Below, piece after piece: positions 12,483-23,975 of a DNA stretch of 64,000 nucleotides; positions within the stretch are counted from its first letter, which is position 1; the number at the start of each line of letters is the position of its first letter. This DNA comes from Carcinoscorpius rotundicauda (lineage: Eukaryota > Arthropoda > Merostomata > Xiphosura > Limulidae). A program made the position numbers and the translations under genes. The notes below the pieces were generated by a model, which ran no database searches, was not told the origin of the DNA, and saw nothing but the letters and a program-made list of their open reading frames with translations. The stretch covers positions 10,185,445 to 10,249,444 of the forward strand of contig CM022398.1 in assembly GCA_011833715.1 (NCBI GenBank), read 5' to 3'.

Positions 12483-15400
12483 TCAATTTCATATATACAT
12501 GTACAAGAAATTGAACTTTCAAATGTTATTACTCACGAGATTTCCCACACTTCAAAATTGACAAGAATTGAAGTGTAATTTAAAGGAAACTTCATAAGTC
12601 ATTCTGTGAATTTTTTAAAGTATTTAAGACTTGATAATATTTCGGTAATAAAAATAGTTTGGAAACGTAAACATACTATCTAGTTTTATTTTCTCGCTAC
12701 ATTCATTACATGCATACTAATTTGTAACACGATTTCTAAAACCAGTTTCACAACGTGTTCATAATTATCAAGTTTCCTTTGGGAAATTGAGTTCCAGTTA
12801 TCCAGAGAACCAACTTGTTTGAGGTTTGCACTTATTGAATAACTAATAATTAATAGTTATTAAATGGTGTGTTATTTAAGTGCATATCTGAATACAAGTT
12901 TCCAGTTGGCATGCTTTTAAGGAAGGTTTATTTCAGTTGATATGCATACATAAATAGACTATGGTAAACATAAAATAAAAACATAGAAATAATAGAACTA
13001 AAATTTCTCACTGAAGTTTCAGAGAAGGCAGTCTTTAATGACTGAGTTTAACTCTACTGATATGTAAGTAAAGAGATTCATATTATGAAATAGAAACAAC
13101 AATATAGTTAAATGTGGATATAGTGGTTCATGCCTGTCATATCCAAATACTCGCCACTTTTTGAGCTAATGCTACTTGGCTTCATGTTATTAAATGCTCA
13201 TCATAGATTAGTTGGGTGTTTAATTTGTATGGAAGTCTTTCACAAAGCTTAGTCAAAACTGTTTTATACAGCTCACTGAAGCTTGAAGATGTTTGACTGG
13301 TTCTGCAAAACAAAGTAATATTGTTGTAATACTAAGCGGAAATGATTTAATCCATTTTGATCATAACATCTAACATGCATTTCTTTCCATGATTATTTTG
13401 CACTGATTTTTCAAATCTTTCTTTTTAAGAAGACCATAATAAGAATGAAAGTGTTAAATGGAGAGAAACAATAACAAAAAACGTAATTCAGAATTTTTCT
13501 GATGATGTGCAAATTAGTTTACACATGATGGTTTTGTTTTTTGTTCAAAACAACTATTAATACTGTCATAGTTGCTTTAAAATCATGTCAGACGTACTAA
13601 TTTGATTGTGTCGATTCTCTAGGGATGTACACAAACACGTGTTGTAGTCATCCTCTTTATATCTCTCCTGAACTAGACGAACACGAGGCTTTAGGTGTTA
13701 AGAAAGCTGCCCAGAGACGTATGGAGATTGAATTGGGTATTCGTCCATCACAAGCAAGTTTGATTAGTCTTCTTGTCTGATAGTTTTAATAAATGTTTTA
13801 ACTTTCCAAATGTTAGCAGAACTTCTGTTCACCAGAAACTTGGTTACTTTTTTGGTTGTAAATCTCAGCTTTGTTCTTTTGGCCATTTCCGTATTGTAAG
13901 TATTGTTTGTATTAAGTGTTAAATTTTCATTTAACTTTCGGGTGTGTTTTTCAGTAACCATGTGATAAAACAATATCTGCTATCACTTGTCTTTCTATAG
14001 ATCTTCCATGGCATTTATTTAGTCACTCTTGGTTGAATCTAGAATTATTCCATAACTGGCAGTGCGCAACATGAATTATAGCATTCAAACATTTTAGTTT
14101 TTTAGGTACAATTAGTTACATCACTGCCAGCACTCCATGTATAGGAGCAAGTTTAATATGATGATGATGATGATAGTTCTGGAAAGCAAGATGTTGATTA
14201 AATGCCTTTATTAGTTGAAAATATTTAACCATTATCACATAAGCAGCAGACTTGATCATCTTTGCACATGCACGGAGAGTGAAAAAGTGGTATATGTTGT
14301 TTAAGCATATTGGGGCCATATGTTATCTGACAAGCTGAGTTAATCAATTGCTTTCCTTTGAACTATCAGTTTTGTGTAAAATGTGTTGATACGAAAGTTA
14401 TAGTTTGGATAACCATAGTTTGACCTCTATGTTTTGACATCCTGTCAAGTAACGAATAGCCCTATTATGCATAAATACCCCGTGTTAAAAGGTTTTTTAT
14501 GCTCCACATTTACATCACAGCAATAGGGAAAATCGAGGTTTTGACTACTGTATGTTTTGCATAAACAAATCAATAGATTATTAGTGATCAAGATGCAACT
14601 GTTCTGTTTTTATCTGGTTCTTCAAAGTAATCAAGTTTATTTGAAGTGCTTACCCACTGTGATGTATTTTATATACACAGTAAGCTGTGCATATGTGAAA
14701 TTATTTATTTAGATGATAGGTATATCGTTAAAAGTTTGTTTATTATTCATCTAGGACTAAAGTTGTACAAGTCATAGCATAGACGTGTGATCTCTGTATT
14801 GCTGGTGTAATGAGAACATTTTAGCACCAGTAGCTCTAACTGAATTGACAAAGATCACCACATAAATAAATATTAAAGAAGGGTATGTCTGTGTGCACCT
14901 ATCTAACAAGTTTGTACCTACTTGTCTGTACATACATACGCTATATGTACATGAATGTAAAAACTTTTTGTAGCATGTATTTGATTTTAAAATAAGTAAA
15001 ATGTAACAGTTACAAAAATTCCAGATTCAGCATCTTGTTTAAGTAGTGTAAACTGTCACCAAGAAATATCACTACATAAGTCCCAGACACCTAGGCTTAC
15101 CTCTAAGGATTTTCAGCTTCAACTGTGACTGTGTATAATATATTTTTGTGTTCATATTTATACTGAAAGGAATGAACTTTGTTCTTAAATAAAACAAAGT
15201 TAAATATTTTTACCACACTGAGTGTAGTTGTGATAAATAAAGTAATGGCTAGCTGCCTCAACTGTTGATGTCACTGGCAAAATTCCAGCAGATGTTTGTT
15301 GATGTTACATTATATTTAATGTAACTTAAGTGTAATTTAAAGAACTTCTCTCTAATTCAGTGGCAAAATTAGGGTTAATTAATTTGGAGTTTTGTTAATT

Positions 15401-16856
15401 ACTTATCCAAAAAAAATGTAAATAGAGCATGCATTAAATGATTATTTTAGTTATATATTTATTTTTAGGTAATTTGGTGGAAGAGAACACTCGGAATTTT
15501 TACAGCCTTTAATTTATCAGTTTGTCTCTGTTCAAACTTGATATAACCAGGGAGAGACTAATAAGAATTTTTAGAGGCTTTAAGTTGTTGTATTATCTGT
15601 GTAGAAACTTTATCACCAGAGTGCATAGGGATGAAATATCAATCACTTTACCAGTAACTTCATGTAAGAAATAAATGCTGTTTTAAAATGTTTGTACCTA
15701 GTTATATATACATCTATATAGACATTCATTTGTAACTGTTAGTGAAACTATTGTGTTTCATGCAAATTTTATTGTTTTTAATTTTCTGTGTTTATTTGTA
15801 CCATCCAAAACTTGCCATTTAATGTAAAATAGTTATTAATTACTAATTTGTTTTTAATTTGTTTTTACAGATTCCTTTGGATAGCTTACAATACCTCACT
15901 AGAATTTTTTACACAGCAACATCTGATGGAGTGTGGGGTGAAAGTGAGATTGATTACATTTTGGTAGCACAGAAAGATGTAGATTTGAAGCCCAATAAAA
16001 ATGAAGTAAAAAACCATTGCTATTTGTCAAAAGATGACATGAAGGTCTTTTTGGGTAAGTGTTTTTGTTTACAGTGTTGAATAGTTGAAAATAACCCCCC
16101 TCCTTATTTTATTAAATTGTTAATGCTGTAATAAATTGAATGTATTTTACAGCTGGTACAAGGATATGTGAAGGTTACAGTTGATTTTCCCAGTTAGACC
16201 TAATATGCATTATATGTACACAAAGTACAGTTTATTTTCATTTTAAAATAGTTTATCACAACACAGTAGTCGTTTATTGGCACAAATAATTATTTATTCG
16301 CATCCTGCATGGTTTTTTTTATTTATAAAGTGTTGTTTTTGTATGTCTTTGCTCTGAGCCTCATCTCTTCATCTACAGATCACTACATCTGTTTTTTCAT
16401 ATAGTAGATTCATGGATCTCTCATTGTTATGAAGATTGGTGAGCTGAGTGTTTGATTAATCTTTGCAATAATGCGTTATTATTATTTTTTATGAAATTGA
16501 TATATATTTCTACATTAATATAAATTGGTTTTCAGTCTTTAATGAAACTAACTACACATGATGATGATAAACTCAAGAATTTGTACGGTACTATTTTCTT
16601 ATGTACCAGTGCAAAGATAGTAACATGTAGATATACAAATTAAAGGTTGTATTGTATTGCAGTTTTAGTTTTGCTGTAACAATGTCATAACATATCCTTA
16701 ACTTCTTTTATTTCAGACAATCTGGATAAGTCTGGAAATCAGGTTACTCCATGGTTTTCTTTGATAACCAGAAATTTCCTCTTCAATTGGTGGGACAACC
16801 TTCACAATCTAAAATCATTTGAAGATCATGCCACCATTCATCGTCTGACTTTTTAA
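5296..16856 (+). CDS. IDI1: Isopentenyl-diphosphate delta-isomerase type I, six exons
   Basis: Catalyses interconversion of isopentenyl and dimethylallyl diphosphate in the mevalonate pathway. Model: join(5296-5327, 7867-8135, 11679-11771, 13623-13753, 15871-16054, 16717-16856), 849 nt, 282 residues plus stop, phase-consistent throughout. Visible family hallmarks in order: KKDCHLMQNI; HRAFSVFLFN; QQRSDFKITFPG; TNTCCSHPL with the catalytic Cys; the Nudix-type helix AAQRRMEIELGI; WGESEIDYI, whose Glu residues are metal/catalytic ligands in the family; and FNWWDNL near the end. The C-terminus is IHRLTF, without the HRM-like PTS1 of vertebrate IDI1. The first exon encodes MRRVNLLSFIR, which continues as VLQQSLM. 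This basic, acid-free start resembles a mitochondrial presequence (inference). Should exon 1 be wrong, translation could begin at the ATG at 7886. All catalytic motifs are intact, so the gene looks functional. Confidence 0.95.
6540..7140 (+). mobile_element. CR1-like LINE relic (endonuclease end into RT linker)
   Basis: Inside IDI1 intron 1. One plus frame reads LRSKDVISRVEIQ, stop, YLDKSDHCMIEFD, matching the end of a LINE apurinic-type endonuclease (xxSDHxMVEF). The next 300 bp keep lysine-rich fragments typical of the endonuclease-RT linker, with stops and shifts. No RT catalytic motif remains. Assignment is by motif memory and the edges are rough. Confidence 0.5.
7166..7412 (+). mobile_element. 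Mariner-type deletion derivative with TA target site
   Basis: A 247 bp element flanked by TA dinucleotides (7164-7165 and 7413-7414). The ends are near-perfect inverted repeats: CAGGGTGTTTGGAAAGTCACT on the left and the complement of CAGGGTGTTTGGAAGTCACT on the right. Near 7274-7330 a plus-strand frame reads ACIDANRGHFQHCL then stop, like the C-terminus of Tc1/mariner-superfamily transposases, so it derives from an autonomous copy by internal deletion. Confidence 0.85.
7867..8135 (+). CDS. IDI1: IDI1 exon 2
   Basis: Acceptor TTTCTTTACTAG ends at 7866; donor GTGAGA follows 8135. Encodes a non-conserved, polar N-terminal extension (roughly residues 12-60) and then the family segment around LQRKLLEEMCIVVDD and KKDCHLMQNINK. 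Confidence 0.88.
8136..11678 (+). other. IDI1 intron 2, no element recognised
   Basis: About 3.5 kb of AT-rich intron between exons 2 and 3. Open frames here are short and without motifs. A TTG/TTA triplet run lies near 10465-10488. Confidence 0.6.
11679..11771 (+). CDS. IDI1: IDI1 exon 3
   Basis: Acceptor TTTCTTTCAG, donor GTGGGTG. Encodes LIHRAFSVFLFNTKG and QQRSDFKITFP, the first strands of the Nudix-fold core and the substrate diphosphate-binding region. Confidence 0.95.
12163..12379 (+). mobile_element. Two tandem copies of a short tRNA-like SINE (family 2)
   Basis: Two adjacent units, 12163-12271 and 12280-12379. Each has CAGTGGTAAATATAC, then AAAATCTGG(T/G)GTTTG (B-box-like), then GATAGC(C)CA/TCA(A/G)TGTGGCTTTGCTCTG and an A-rich tail. 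Related copies lie at 24440-24535 and, reversed, at 41352-41480. Located in IDI1 intron 3. Confidence 0.75.
12446..12519. repeat. (TA)n run followed by a 13 bp-stem hairpin
   Basis: A TA dinucleotide run spans about 12446-12478. It is followed by AAAGTTCAATTTC (12478-12490), a 16 base loop, and its exact complement GAAATTGAACTTT (12507-12519). Confidence 0.85.
13623..13753 (+). CDS. IDI1: IDI1 exon 4, followed by a GC donor
   Basis: Acceptor ...TTCTCTAG. Encodes the active-site stretch TNTCCSHPL and the Nudix-box helix AAQRRMEIELGI. The only position that keeps frame with exon 5 is after CAA at 13753, where the intron begins GCAAGT rather than GT. Confidence 0.93.
13754..15870 (+). other. 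IDI1 intron 4, GC-AG type
   Basis: About 2.1 kb intron starting GCAAGT and ending TTTTTACAG. It contains a short ATG triplet run at 14158-14174. No mobile element recognised. Confidence 0.75.
15871..16054 (+). CDS. IDI1: IDI1 exon 5
   Basis: Acceptor TTTTTACAG, donor GTAAGTG. Encodes YLTRIFYTATSDGVWGESEI followed by DYILVAQ and the region equivalent to SKEELKELL of vertebrate enzymes. Confidence 0.95.
16717..16856 (+). CDS. IDI1: IDI1 exon 6, with stop codon
   Basis: Acceptor TTTATTTCAG. Encodes VTPWFSLITRNFLFNWWDNL, a short histidine-containing tail and TAA at 16854-16856. The 3' UTR end is not resolved. Confidence 0.95.
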
Positions 16857-19800
16857 AGAGAGAGGAATTTTTGTCTTTACTTTTTGGCTTTTTTGCCTGT
16901 ATCAGGAATATATTTTTGATCAAATGGGTCATGCCAATTTGCTCATTTAACTGTAATATTACTGTGGTATAAAGAAACACTGCATTACTAAGAGAGAGAC
17001 TTATTTTTCATTCTCTTAACTTACACAGTTTATTTTTGCATCAGCCTCTTGCTTTATTCACACTGCTATGTTTGAGTATAAGTAATACTTGACATGTTTT
17101 TTACATTTCCAGTATTTATTTTTATCTGTCTATGTGTTTTCATGAAGTTTTTTTTTAATTAACGGAAGTGTCCATCCTTGGTTTCTCACTGCTTATTTCA
17201 TCTATGTATTATTTCTGAGTTGATGTGCCTTTAAGAAAAGGACTTTTAAAGATACTTTTAAGTGTTACTGTTTATTAGGTAAAAACTTAATCACTTAAGA
17301 ATATTGTCATTTCCTCTTGAATGTTTTTATCCTTATTTTTGGAAACCCAAATTCTTAATATTGTCATGCATTATTAATCATACTTTTTTCTCTTCTCCAC
17401 TTACTCCAGTGAAGTGGTCAGTTTTATCTCCATCACTACATTGGTCAGATAAAAATTGAGCTACATTTGAGTTTTTATGGTATTTCTAGGTTAGTTTGTT
17501 CTGTGTTTTTATCTTATTGGATAGTTACCCAATAGTAGATTCCACATGTACTTTTCAGAGAAAAATGAAGGGTACAAAATATGTAGGATAGTTTTATGAT
17601 ACTTTATTGATATTTCATGTGTGACATTTAAAATATTAATTTGGAGCATGTTGTTCCCCACTTTTTATTTTGTAATGGATAAAAAATTAGGCAAAATTGC
17701 AATTTGCTCCAAATGATACTTCACTTACATACTGAAAGTAATATTACTGTGTAATAATATAACTATGTATAAAGATTGTAAATTCCAGACCAGCTGTTTG
17801 AAAGTTAGTGGTAAATCTCAGTCTGTCTAAAATAAAATGAAACTTGGGATAATAAATCCGAGTACCTATACCAGTGCTTTGAATATAATGTATTGTTTGG
17901 GCAATTGCCTTACAACAGTACATAACCATCTACATGGAGTATGATGAAGAAACAGATGTTGCTCAAATCTTTTAATGCTTGTAAGAAACAAGTTGAACCA
18001 AAGTTTCCAACATTCCATTTGATGCATCAAGATTAGCATGACTTGAGGACTGCAAGCAGCTTTGGAGACCCTGTTTCTTTAACCCATTTATCCAGTCTCT
18101 GAAGAAGTGCCTTGTTTACATGTGAGCCATCCACAGACAGCACCATGAAATTCTAAGAAAATTTATCATGGTCAGTTGTAAATATCTCATGAAAGATGCA
18201 GCATATAAGTGAGTAATAACTTTGTGGCACTTGGGTAATATTTGGGATTTGAGCCATTGTCAAGTGACACCAGAGTTTTAAGAAGAATCATCATGAGACC
18301 AAAGAGTGTGGTCACTTCCACATATCTCTGGAAAGCTGCAACATAAATGGCAATAACTTTATGGTACTTGCCTGATCTGTACCTCAAGTAAACATCATAT
18401 TGCACTTATGCAGCAGTTATTTCATCCACATCAACACTCTGCAAACCACTGATATCATACAGAAGTCACTAACCTGACAAATGGCTCAAGTCTGTAGGTA
18501 ATGATAAAGAATTCTTGATACTCATACCAATTGTTTGGAGATACATTAATGATAAAGAATCTTACTAAAAGTACAAGGCTAAAACATGCCAGAAATGAGC
18601 AAACACGAATGTCCAGATACCTTCATCAGAAACATTATCTGAATGAATTCTACCAGAAAGTGTATTACCAATGGCTGTCAACTTTAAATGCTGTCAATTC
18701 TTTTTTTACCCTAGTCAACCTAGTGATATTGTTGACAGTTCGTTACAACAGGCAGTTCAATTTTGCCCAAACCTTGGTTCATGTGCAGTAAATTTCTTTT
18801 AATCTTTCTTTTCCAACATTAGTTTTTTTTAATGACCAGATAAGAGTGAAATGAAATGCTAGTACCAGTTCTTAGTGTGATGAAGCATCTTAGTATAATA
18901 ACTATCATTTTAAATAGTCTGAGAAAAACCACCATGTGGTTACATGCATATACATTACAAAACCGACTCTGTTAGTAAACATAATTCCAGCATCAGGGAC
19001 ATGAAATGCACCAGAATACAACATTCATATTGATGATGAACAGATGTAATGGGTCTACTACCTGGAAAACAAAAATCATAACAAATGTAAACAAAGTTTT
19101 TCTGGCAGCTTTATCTGTTAGATGTTACATCATATGTGCTGTAAATATGTATAGGACACAGAAAAAGACTACCAATGAAAATTCAAGCACCTCTGAAGGG
19201 AGGGCAGTGAGTAAAAGGTGCTGTTGTAAAACCATAAAATAAAACAGATATGAAAGGTTAACAGTTGAAACTGTCAAGTAATTTGGAACTTCATGACTGA
19301 TATTAGTTAGTTCAAGGAAAAGAATGATATAACCCATTCTATTTAATATTTTTCAGTTCTAAAGTAATTTGTCTACATACTCTGCAATAAAATATTCTGT
19401 TGGAATTATTGCAGATAAAATATAAAATTTTAATGAAAAAATTAATTATAGATATTTCTGGAGGTCATGCAAATGAAATATGAAAATTGTACGAAGAAAA
19501 ATATTTTTATAAACTTAAAGCGAATTGACTTTTCAGTGAAGTGTCACTCAGATTTACTTGATAGTTTTTAGAAAGTTGAAGACACTTTAGTAGAAGCACT
19601 ATTAAATATATGACTCTTTGTGTACAACAGTCTTTAACATTTAAAAGTTTGCAAAATTACATTTGAAGGTCTTTTATGAGCAACAGTTTTTTGGTTTGGT
19701 ACAGAACTGATAACTGAAGTGAATGGAGTGAGAACAGTAGAGAAAACATTAAAATTTTACATACATAATTTTGTGATTGTTTTATCAGTTAAAAAGAAAC

Positions 19801-19925
19801 ATCTGTTTGGAGTATACAAGGAAGAAATACTGTACATTAAATTTTAATAGCATGTCCACAGACATGCAAATTTATTATAGAATTTGTAAAAATATACCCA
19901 AGTTCACATAAGATGCAGTTAATAG
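16857..19925. other. IDI1 downstream region and intergenic sequence
   Basis: Holds the unresolved IDI1 3' UTR. A degraded ORF on the minus strand at 17980-18480 is listed separately. Elsewhere I see only AT-rich sequence with short motif-free open frames. Confidence 0.5.
17980..18480 (-). pseudogene. Degraded ORF, possible transposon relic
   Basis: The minus strand keeps protein-like text in one frame over two blocks: VQYDVYLRYRSGKYHKVIAI and following residues (about 18405-18190), then VLSVDGSHVNKALLQRLDKW and KETGSPKLLAV (about 18150-18030). Stops and shifts lie between and after. The DGSHVNKALL segment is reminiscent of GxDGPNVNK-type motifs I associate with repetitive transposon-borne ORFs in chelicerates. 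I cannot assign a family. Confidence 0.35.
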
Positions 19926-20997
19926 CTTTAGAACAGTGGTTCTCAACCTTTTTTGTCCCATGCACTTTTTTCACCATATGTCAGAATGTCATTTACCCTT
20001 TTTTGAGATTGACTCTGAAGGTGCATTCTAGGTAATATGTATATAATATTGAAATATTTTATTTTTTCTATATTAGTACATATATATATTTATTTATTTA
20101 TTCGCTTAGATTATTTTTATAATGTAGTGTTACAAATTTAATAGCAATAGAGAATGTTGATGGATTTTAAAACTTAATGTGTTCTTTATATTCACAACTA
20201 ATATCTTAAGAGACTAAAGTCACTGAAGTATACTTCAATAAACAAAACGTTCAATAGAATACCAGGGTATTGTAATTTATTTTATTTTGATGAAGATCAC
20301 AGTCAATGAGAAACGTGTGATTGTTTTTTCTCTGCCACTTCTTGGATGCATGAGGAGTACTTGAAAGGGCACAATGTGAGTCATTTTTAACCTCCAATCT
20401 ACTTTGTTGCTTAGTTTCCATTTGCAACAGAGTTAAAGTTGTATTATGGTCTTTATGCTTTGCTATCTCCAGTGCTATGACATATGAAGCTTTAATAACT
20501 TTTTGGTTCATTTCTTTGAATGCCCCTGTTGAATTTGGCTTCATCTTTTTGAGAGCATTGCTATGATATTCAAAAAAGCTTTTGTCCTTGTGTTGAGGAT
20601 GAATATTCTGCAAATGTTTTTCAACTTTGTAAGTTTCATAGAATCATTTGACAAAGCTTTGTTACATTGAGGCATTTCTTCTCTATTGATGATGATGGAT
20701 ATGAATCCATGTTGAACATATGAATCATTGTACCCTCTTTTTTTGACACCTGTGATTGGCTCAAAATTCAGTGATTTAAAAAAACAAGTAAAAGATAACT
20801 ATAAATGGAATATTTCTAGGATAAAAAGTGTAATATTAATCTTTATTGAATGTTGCAGATTAAATGAGAAACAAACTACTATTCTACAGATTGTAGAAAG
20901 ATCAGTATTCCAACAGTTTGAGCCAACCCATCTATGGTCCCACTTTTCCCCCTTGCAACCCTAAAATTTCTCTAGCTTTAAAACCCCTGCTTTAGAA
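19926..20997 (-). mobile_element. hAT DNA transposon, internally deleted, 8 bp target duplication
   Basis: Target duplication CTTTAGAA at 19926-19933 and 20990-20997 flanks a 1,056 bp element (19934-20989). Ends are inverted: CAGTGGTTCTCAACC on the left and ...AAAACCCCTG on the right. The eight-base duplication and CAGTGGTTCTC end are typical of hAT elements. Inside, on the minus strand, lies a broken ZBED-like ORF. The copy is too short for a complete transposase. Confidence 0.9.
20251..20690 (-). pseudogene. hAT/ZBED-type transposase N-terminus, frameshifted
   Basis: The minus strand reads PQCNKALSNDSMKLTKLKN, then after a one-base shift HLQNIHPQHKDK, which together resemble a BED zinc finger (CxxC...HxxxxH). 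It continues into NQKVIKASYVIALEIAKHKD, a segment conserved in ZBED/FAM200-like hAT-derived proteins. It ends about 100 residues further without the RNase H-fold catalytic domain. It lies wholly within the hAT element. Confidence 0.8.
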
Positions 20998-22459
20998 GCT
21001 CTGTACTGTCAGTTTCCATATCAGTGAATGCTCCTGAAAAAGATCTAAAATGAAATATTAAGTGTTTAATGAAATCAACACGTTTTATAATATTCATTTA
21101 TTTCCGGTGTTAAAGTGTCTGTTGTACACCAGTGTGCACTAAACAAATTATGTTACACAACATTCAATGTTATTGATTAATAATGAAGATTTCGATTGTT
21201 AGTATTTGTTTCAGATGCAATAGTTTATTATTATTTAAATATTTTTAAGTTAATTTTTTTTTTTTGTGATGGGGTCTGCTTGGACTCCAGATGAGTGGCT
21301 CTGGAAATATTTTACAGAAGACTAATGCAGGGTTAAAGTAATTATAGACATGTTTTCTATATAATTCCGAAGTGTGAGGTTCCAGTGGTATATCGAGTAT
21401 TTCCATAGATGTTCATATAGGTTACCAGCCAATTAATTACCAATTTTTTTATGTTTATTAAGATACTAAGACGTGCTTTTGAGAAAATCTAATGTAATTT
21501 TTTTGGGGGTTTGTCAAAAAGTTTAAATGGTATAAAGTAAACCACAACAGGGTATCAGTACACCTTCCTTTTCCTATAGTGTTACAGAAAGATGAAAGAA
21601 TCTTGAATGATTTTATTTAAATTATATTATTTTTATATTTTAAATATTTTATATATTTATATTAAATAAGCTCAGGACTCGAGCTACCAATTTGTTTTCT
21701 TTGTCAAATGCAGTAGCTTTAAATATAAAAATGTTAGCATTCAGAGTTTGTTCTTTTATACTGGTAATATAAATTATAATATTTATAGATATTACTGATG
21801 CAAATAATTTAAATGAATTAAGTTGAAGTTTATGGTTTTTTTTTATATAATGTAATAGGAAAATTAAACTAGGCTATTTATTCCTTATATAGTAATAAAT
21901 TACCATGTATGAGCTGTCATATGCTAACATTCAGGGTTAAATTTCTTGTAGTGCACACAACATACAGCTCATAGATTTGCTATAGCTCTAAAACACATTT
22001 TTGAGCTTACAGATTGTACCATATACTTGTGCTGTTTACTGGTTTTAGAATATTAACTATATAATTCATTCAATATTTCACAATGAGGGATTGTACTCTC
22101 CTTTTCGTTATCCTAGATTTTATTTTTAAGTTGAAATCACTTCATTTAAAGTATGCATGGCTGACCTATTAATCATCGAAACGTTACTGGCACTTGATTG
22201 CATCCGAGTGACTGGACTAATTTCAGATTATAATAAAATGTATTAAAATTATTAACAAATTTGATGCCAGACTTTTTATTTTTAATGAGCAAATGTTTCT
22301 CAAGGTCCTTTAATATCAGGAGAGCTATAAATATGCAAAGCTAGTTTGTGTGAAACATTTTCTAAACTATAAATAAAAGCCAATGTGTTAAATATTATTA
22401 AATGTATAATAAAAATGTTTTCATTAGCATTGATATACCCATAATTGTCAGCCAAGAAG
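20998..22459. other. Intergenic AT-rich sequence, nothing recognised
   Basis: Between the hAT element and the terminal-inverted-repeat element. Very AT-rich (runs near 21230-21270 and 21610-21660); no motif-bearing open frame. Confidence 0.5.
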
Positions 22460-23975
22460 AAAACACTATGTAACAGATTTTGTTCCTGCATAGTGCGTGT
22501 TATTTCTTGATTGCTTATGGCCATTTTCTGTACTTTTACAACATTATTCCCTTCAAACTTCGCTTCCATGATTTGTATACTGATATTTATAAATTAACCT
22601 ATTTTCTGTGTAAAAATGGGCAAATTTGCACATTTTCATTTATATAAAATCCAAATAAAATGAATCAGCACATGAATCAAGATTTACATGTATTTGTACT
22701 AAAGTGAACAAAAATGTTAAATGATTTTTTGAGAGTTGCGACTGTAATGTAAATCACTTTCACATATCAGCCTCCAAATATAGTCTCCCATCATGATTTT
22801 GTTATACTCTCCATGGAAGCAGCATTCAAAGTCCAGTATATATTGTTGAAAGTGCTTGCCTTACTCCTCTGAGTGTCAAAGATCCTGCAGCCCATTTTGC
22901 CATTGTTCTTCACCAGAGCCTCAACCCGTTCCATGTAAGTTTTGGCCTTCTTGTAATTGTCCAAGAAGCCCCAAACCACTGCAACAAAGCTACCCAAAGC
23001 TGTTTTTTTCCTTTCTACTGAGCTTCTGTGCACATCAGCTTTGACCTTTGCTTCAGATACCTGAGAGAAGGCTGCAGACTTCTCACCAAGAGCTGTGCTA
23101 AATTGTTTCATAAGACTCAACTTTATGTGCAATGGTGGGAACAACATCTTGTGGAGGTCAACTAGCGAGTGACTTACACTTGCCCTTATGCCCAGTGCTT
23201 CCTGTTGTACTTTGCTGCAATGTCCCTGCTGTCCAAAAGGCAAAGATAACAAGGAAACTTTATAAAGCTTCCTTGGAGACTCAGCAAGAATGTTACCATC
23301 CATTCTGAAGTCTCCAATAACCTCCCAGCCATAATCATCATAGTTCAAGAAGCCTTGAACTAGTAAGGTCTTAGACACTGTTGTATTCTTCTTTGAAGTG
23401 CACTGAATTTTAAAAGGTCTAAAATTTGTATAATATGAAACCTTACTGTTCAAACAAGTGAAAATTGTCTGTCTTACCTTCCAATTTTTTTTAGTGCTTG
23501 CAGGTAAAATGAGGTGCCCAGAGTTTGTCTTGATCTTCAACAGGCATGTTGAAATATGCCTTGTAGGCTTCACACATTTTAGTAGATGCTGTCACAGAGC
23601 ACTTTTTTGCTCTTGTCTTGCTAAATTGGCCACATATGTAGCAGGATGTGTATGGAGAATGCTTGCAGCTTCTTGATAAAATCAGACAGGTCTATGTGTT
23701 CATTTGGGCAGCTAGAACTTAAGTGAAGTGGTGAGCCCCTGTATATATATAACTATGGAAAGTTCTAGAAAATTCTCTATCAGCTACTCAGCACTGAATC
23801 TACCTACAATGTTCTGGAAAATGTGTAAATTTGAAAGTTTCATTATGCAGGTCACAAAAGCAAAGTTTGAAGAGAAAAATAGGTCTTTTCCATTTACTTT
23901 AGGCTTCAGCAATTGGAAAATAACACATCCTGCTCAGGAACAAGAAAAAGTCAAAATTTTGTTACATAGTGTAAT
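22460..23975 (-). mobile_element. 1.5 kb DNA element with ~80 bp terminal inverted repeats, carrying an ORF
   Basis: The left end (22460-22535) and the right end (23900-23975) are inverted copies of one another. They share an outer block like ACACTATGTAAC and an inner block like GTTATTTCCTGATTGCTTATG. The same ends bound two 0.48 kb copies at 26926-27409 and 40838-41319. Coding sense is minus, with the 5' end at 23975. The body carries the broken ORF described separately. The TIRs have diverged. No target duplication could be fixed, so the superfamily is open. Confidence 0.75.
22745..23695 (-). pseudogene. Broken ORF of a repetitive arthropod gene family (CYICG...LHIKL type)
   Basis: Minus-strand segments, in order: a zinc-binding-like TSCYICGQFSKTRAKK (about 23665-23615); CEAYKAYFNMPVEDQDKLWA and PHFTC; then the open frame 23573-22791 containing LVQGFLNYDD, VIGDFRMDGN and KMLFPPLHIKLSLMKQFSTA; then, after a shift, HFQQYILDFE and YNKIMMGDYIWRLICESDL (about 22860-22750). 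I recognise this layout (CYICG finger, LPPLHIKLGLMKQF, GERFHQDI, MMGDYIWGL) from highly repeated uncharacterised proteins of arthropods. No biochemical function is known to me. Several shifts and a stop make this copy non-functional. Confidence 0.7.

Noticed and set aside
22856..23044. Plus ORF rich in Cys and Pro
   Set aside because: Antisense shadow of the broken CYICG/LHIKL family ORF.
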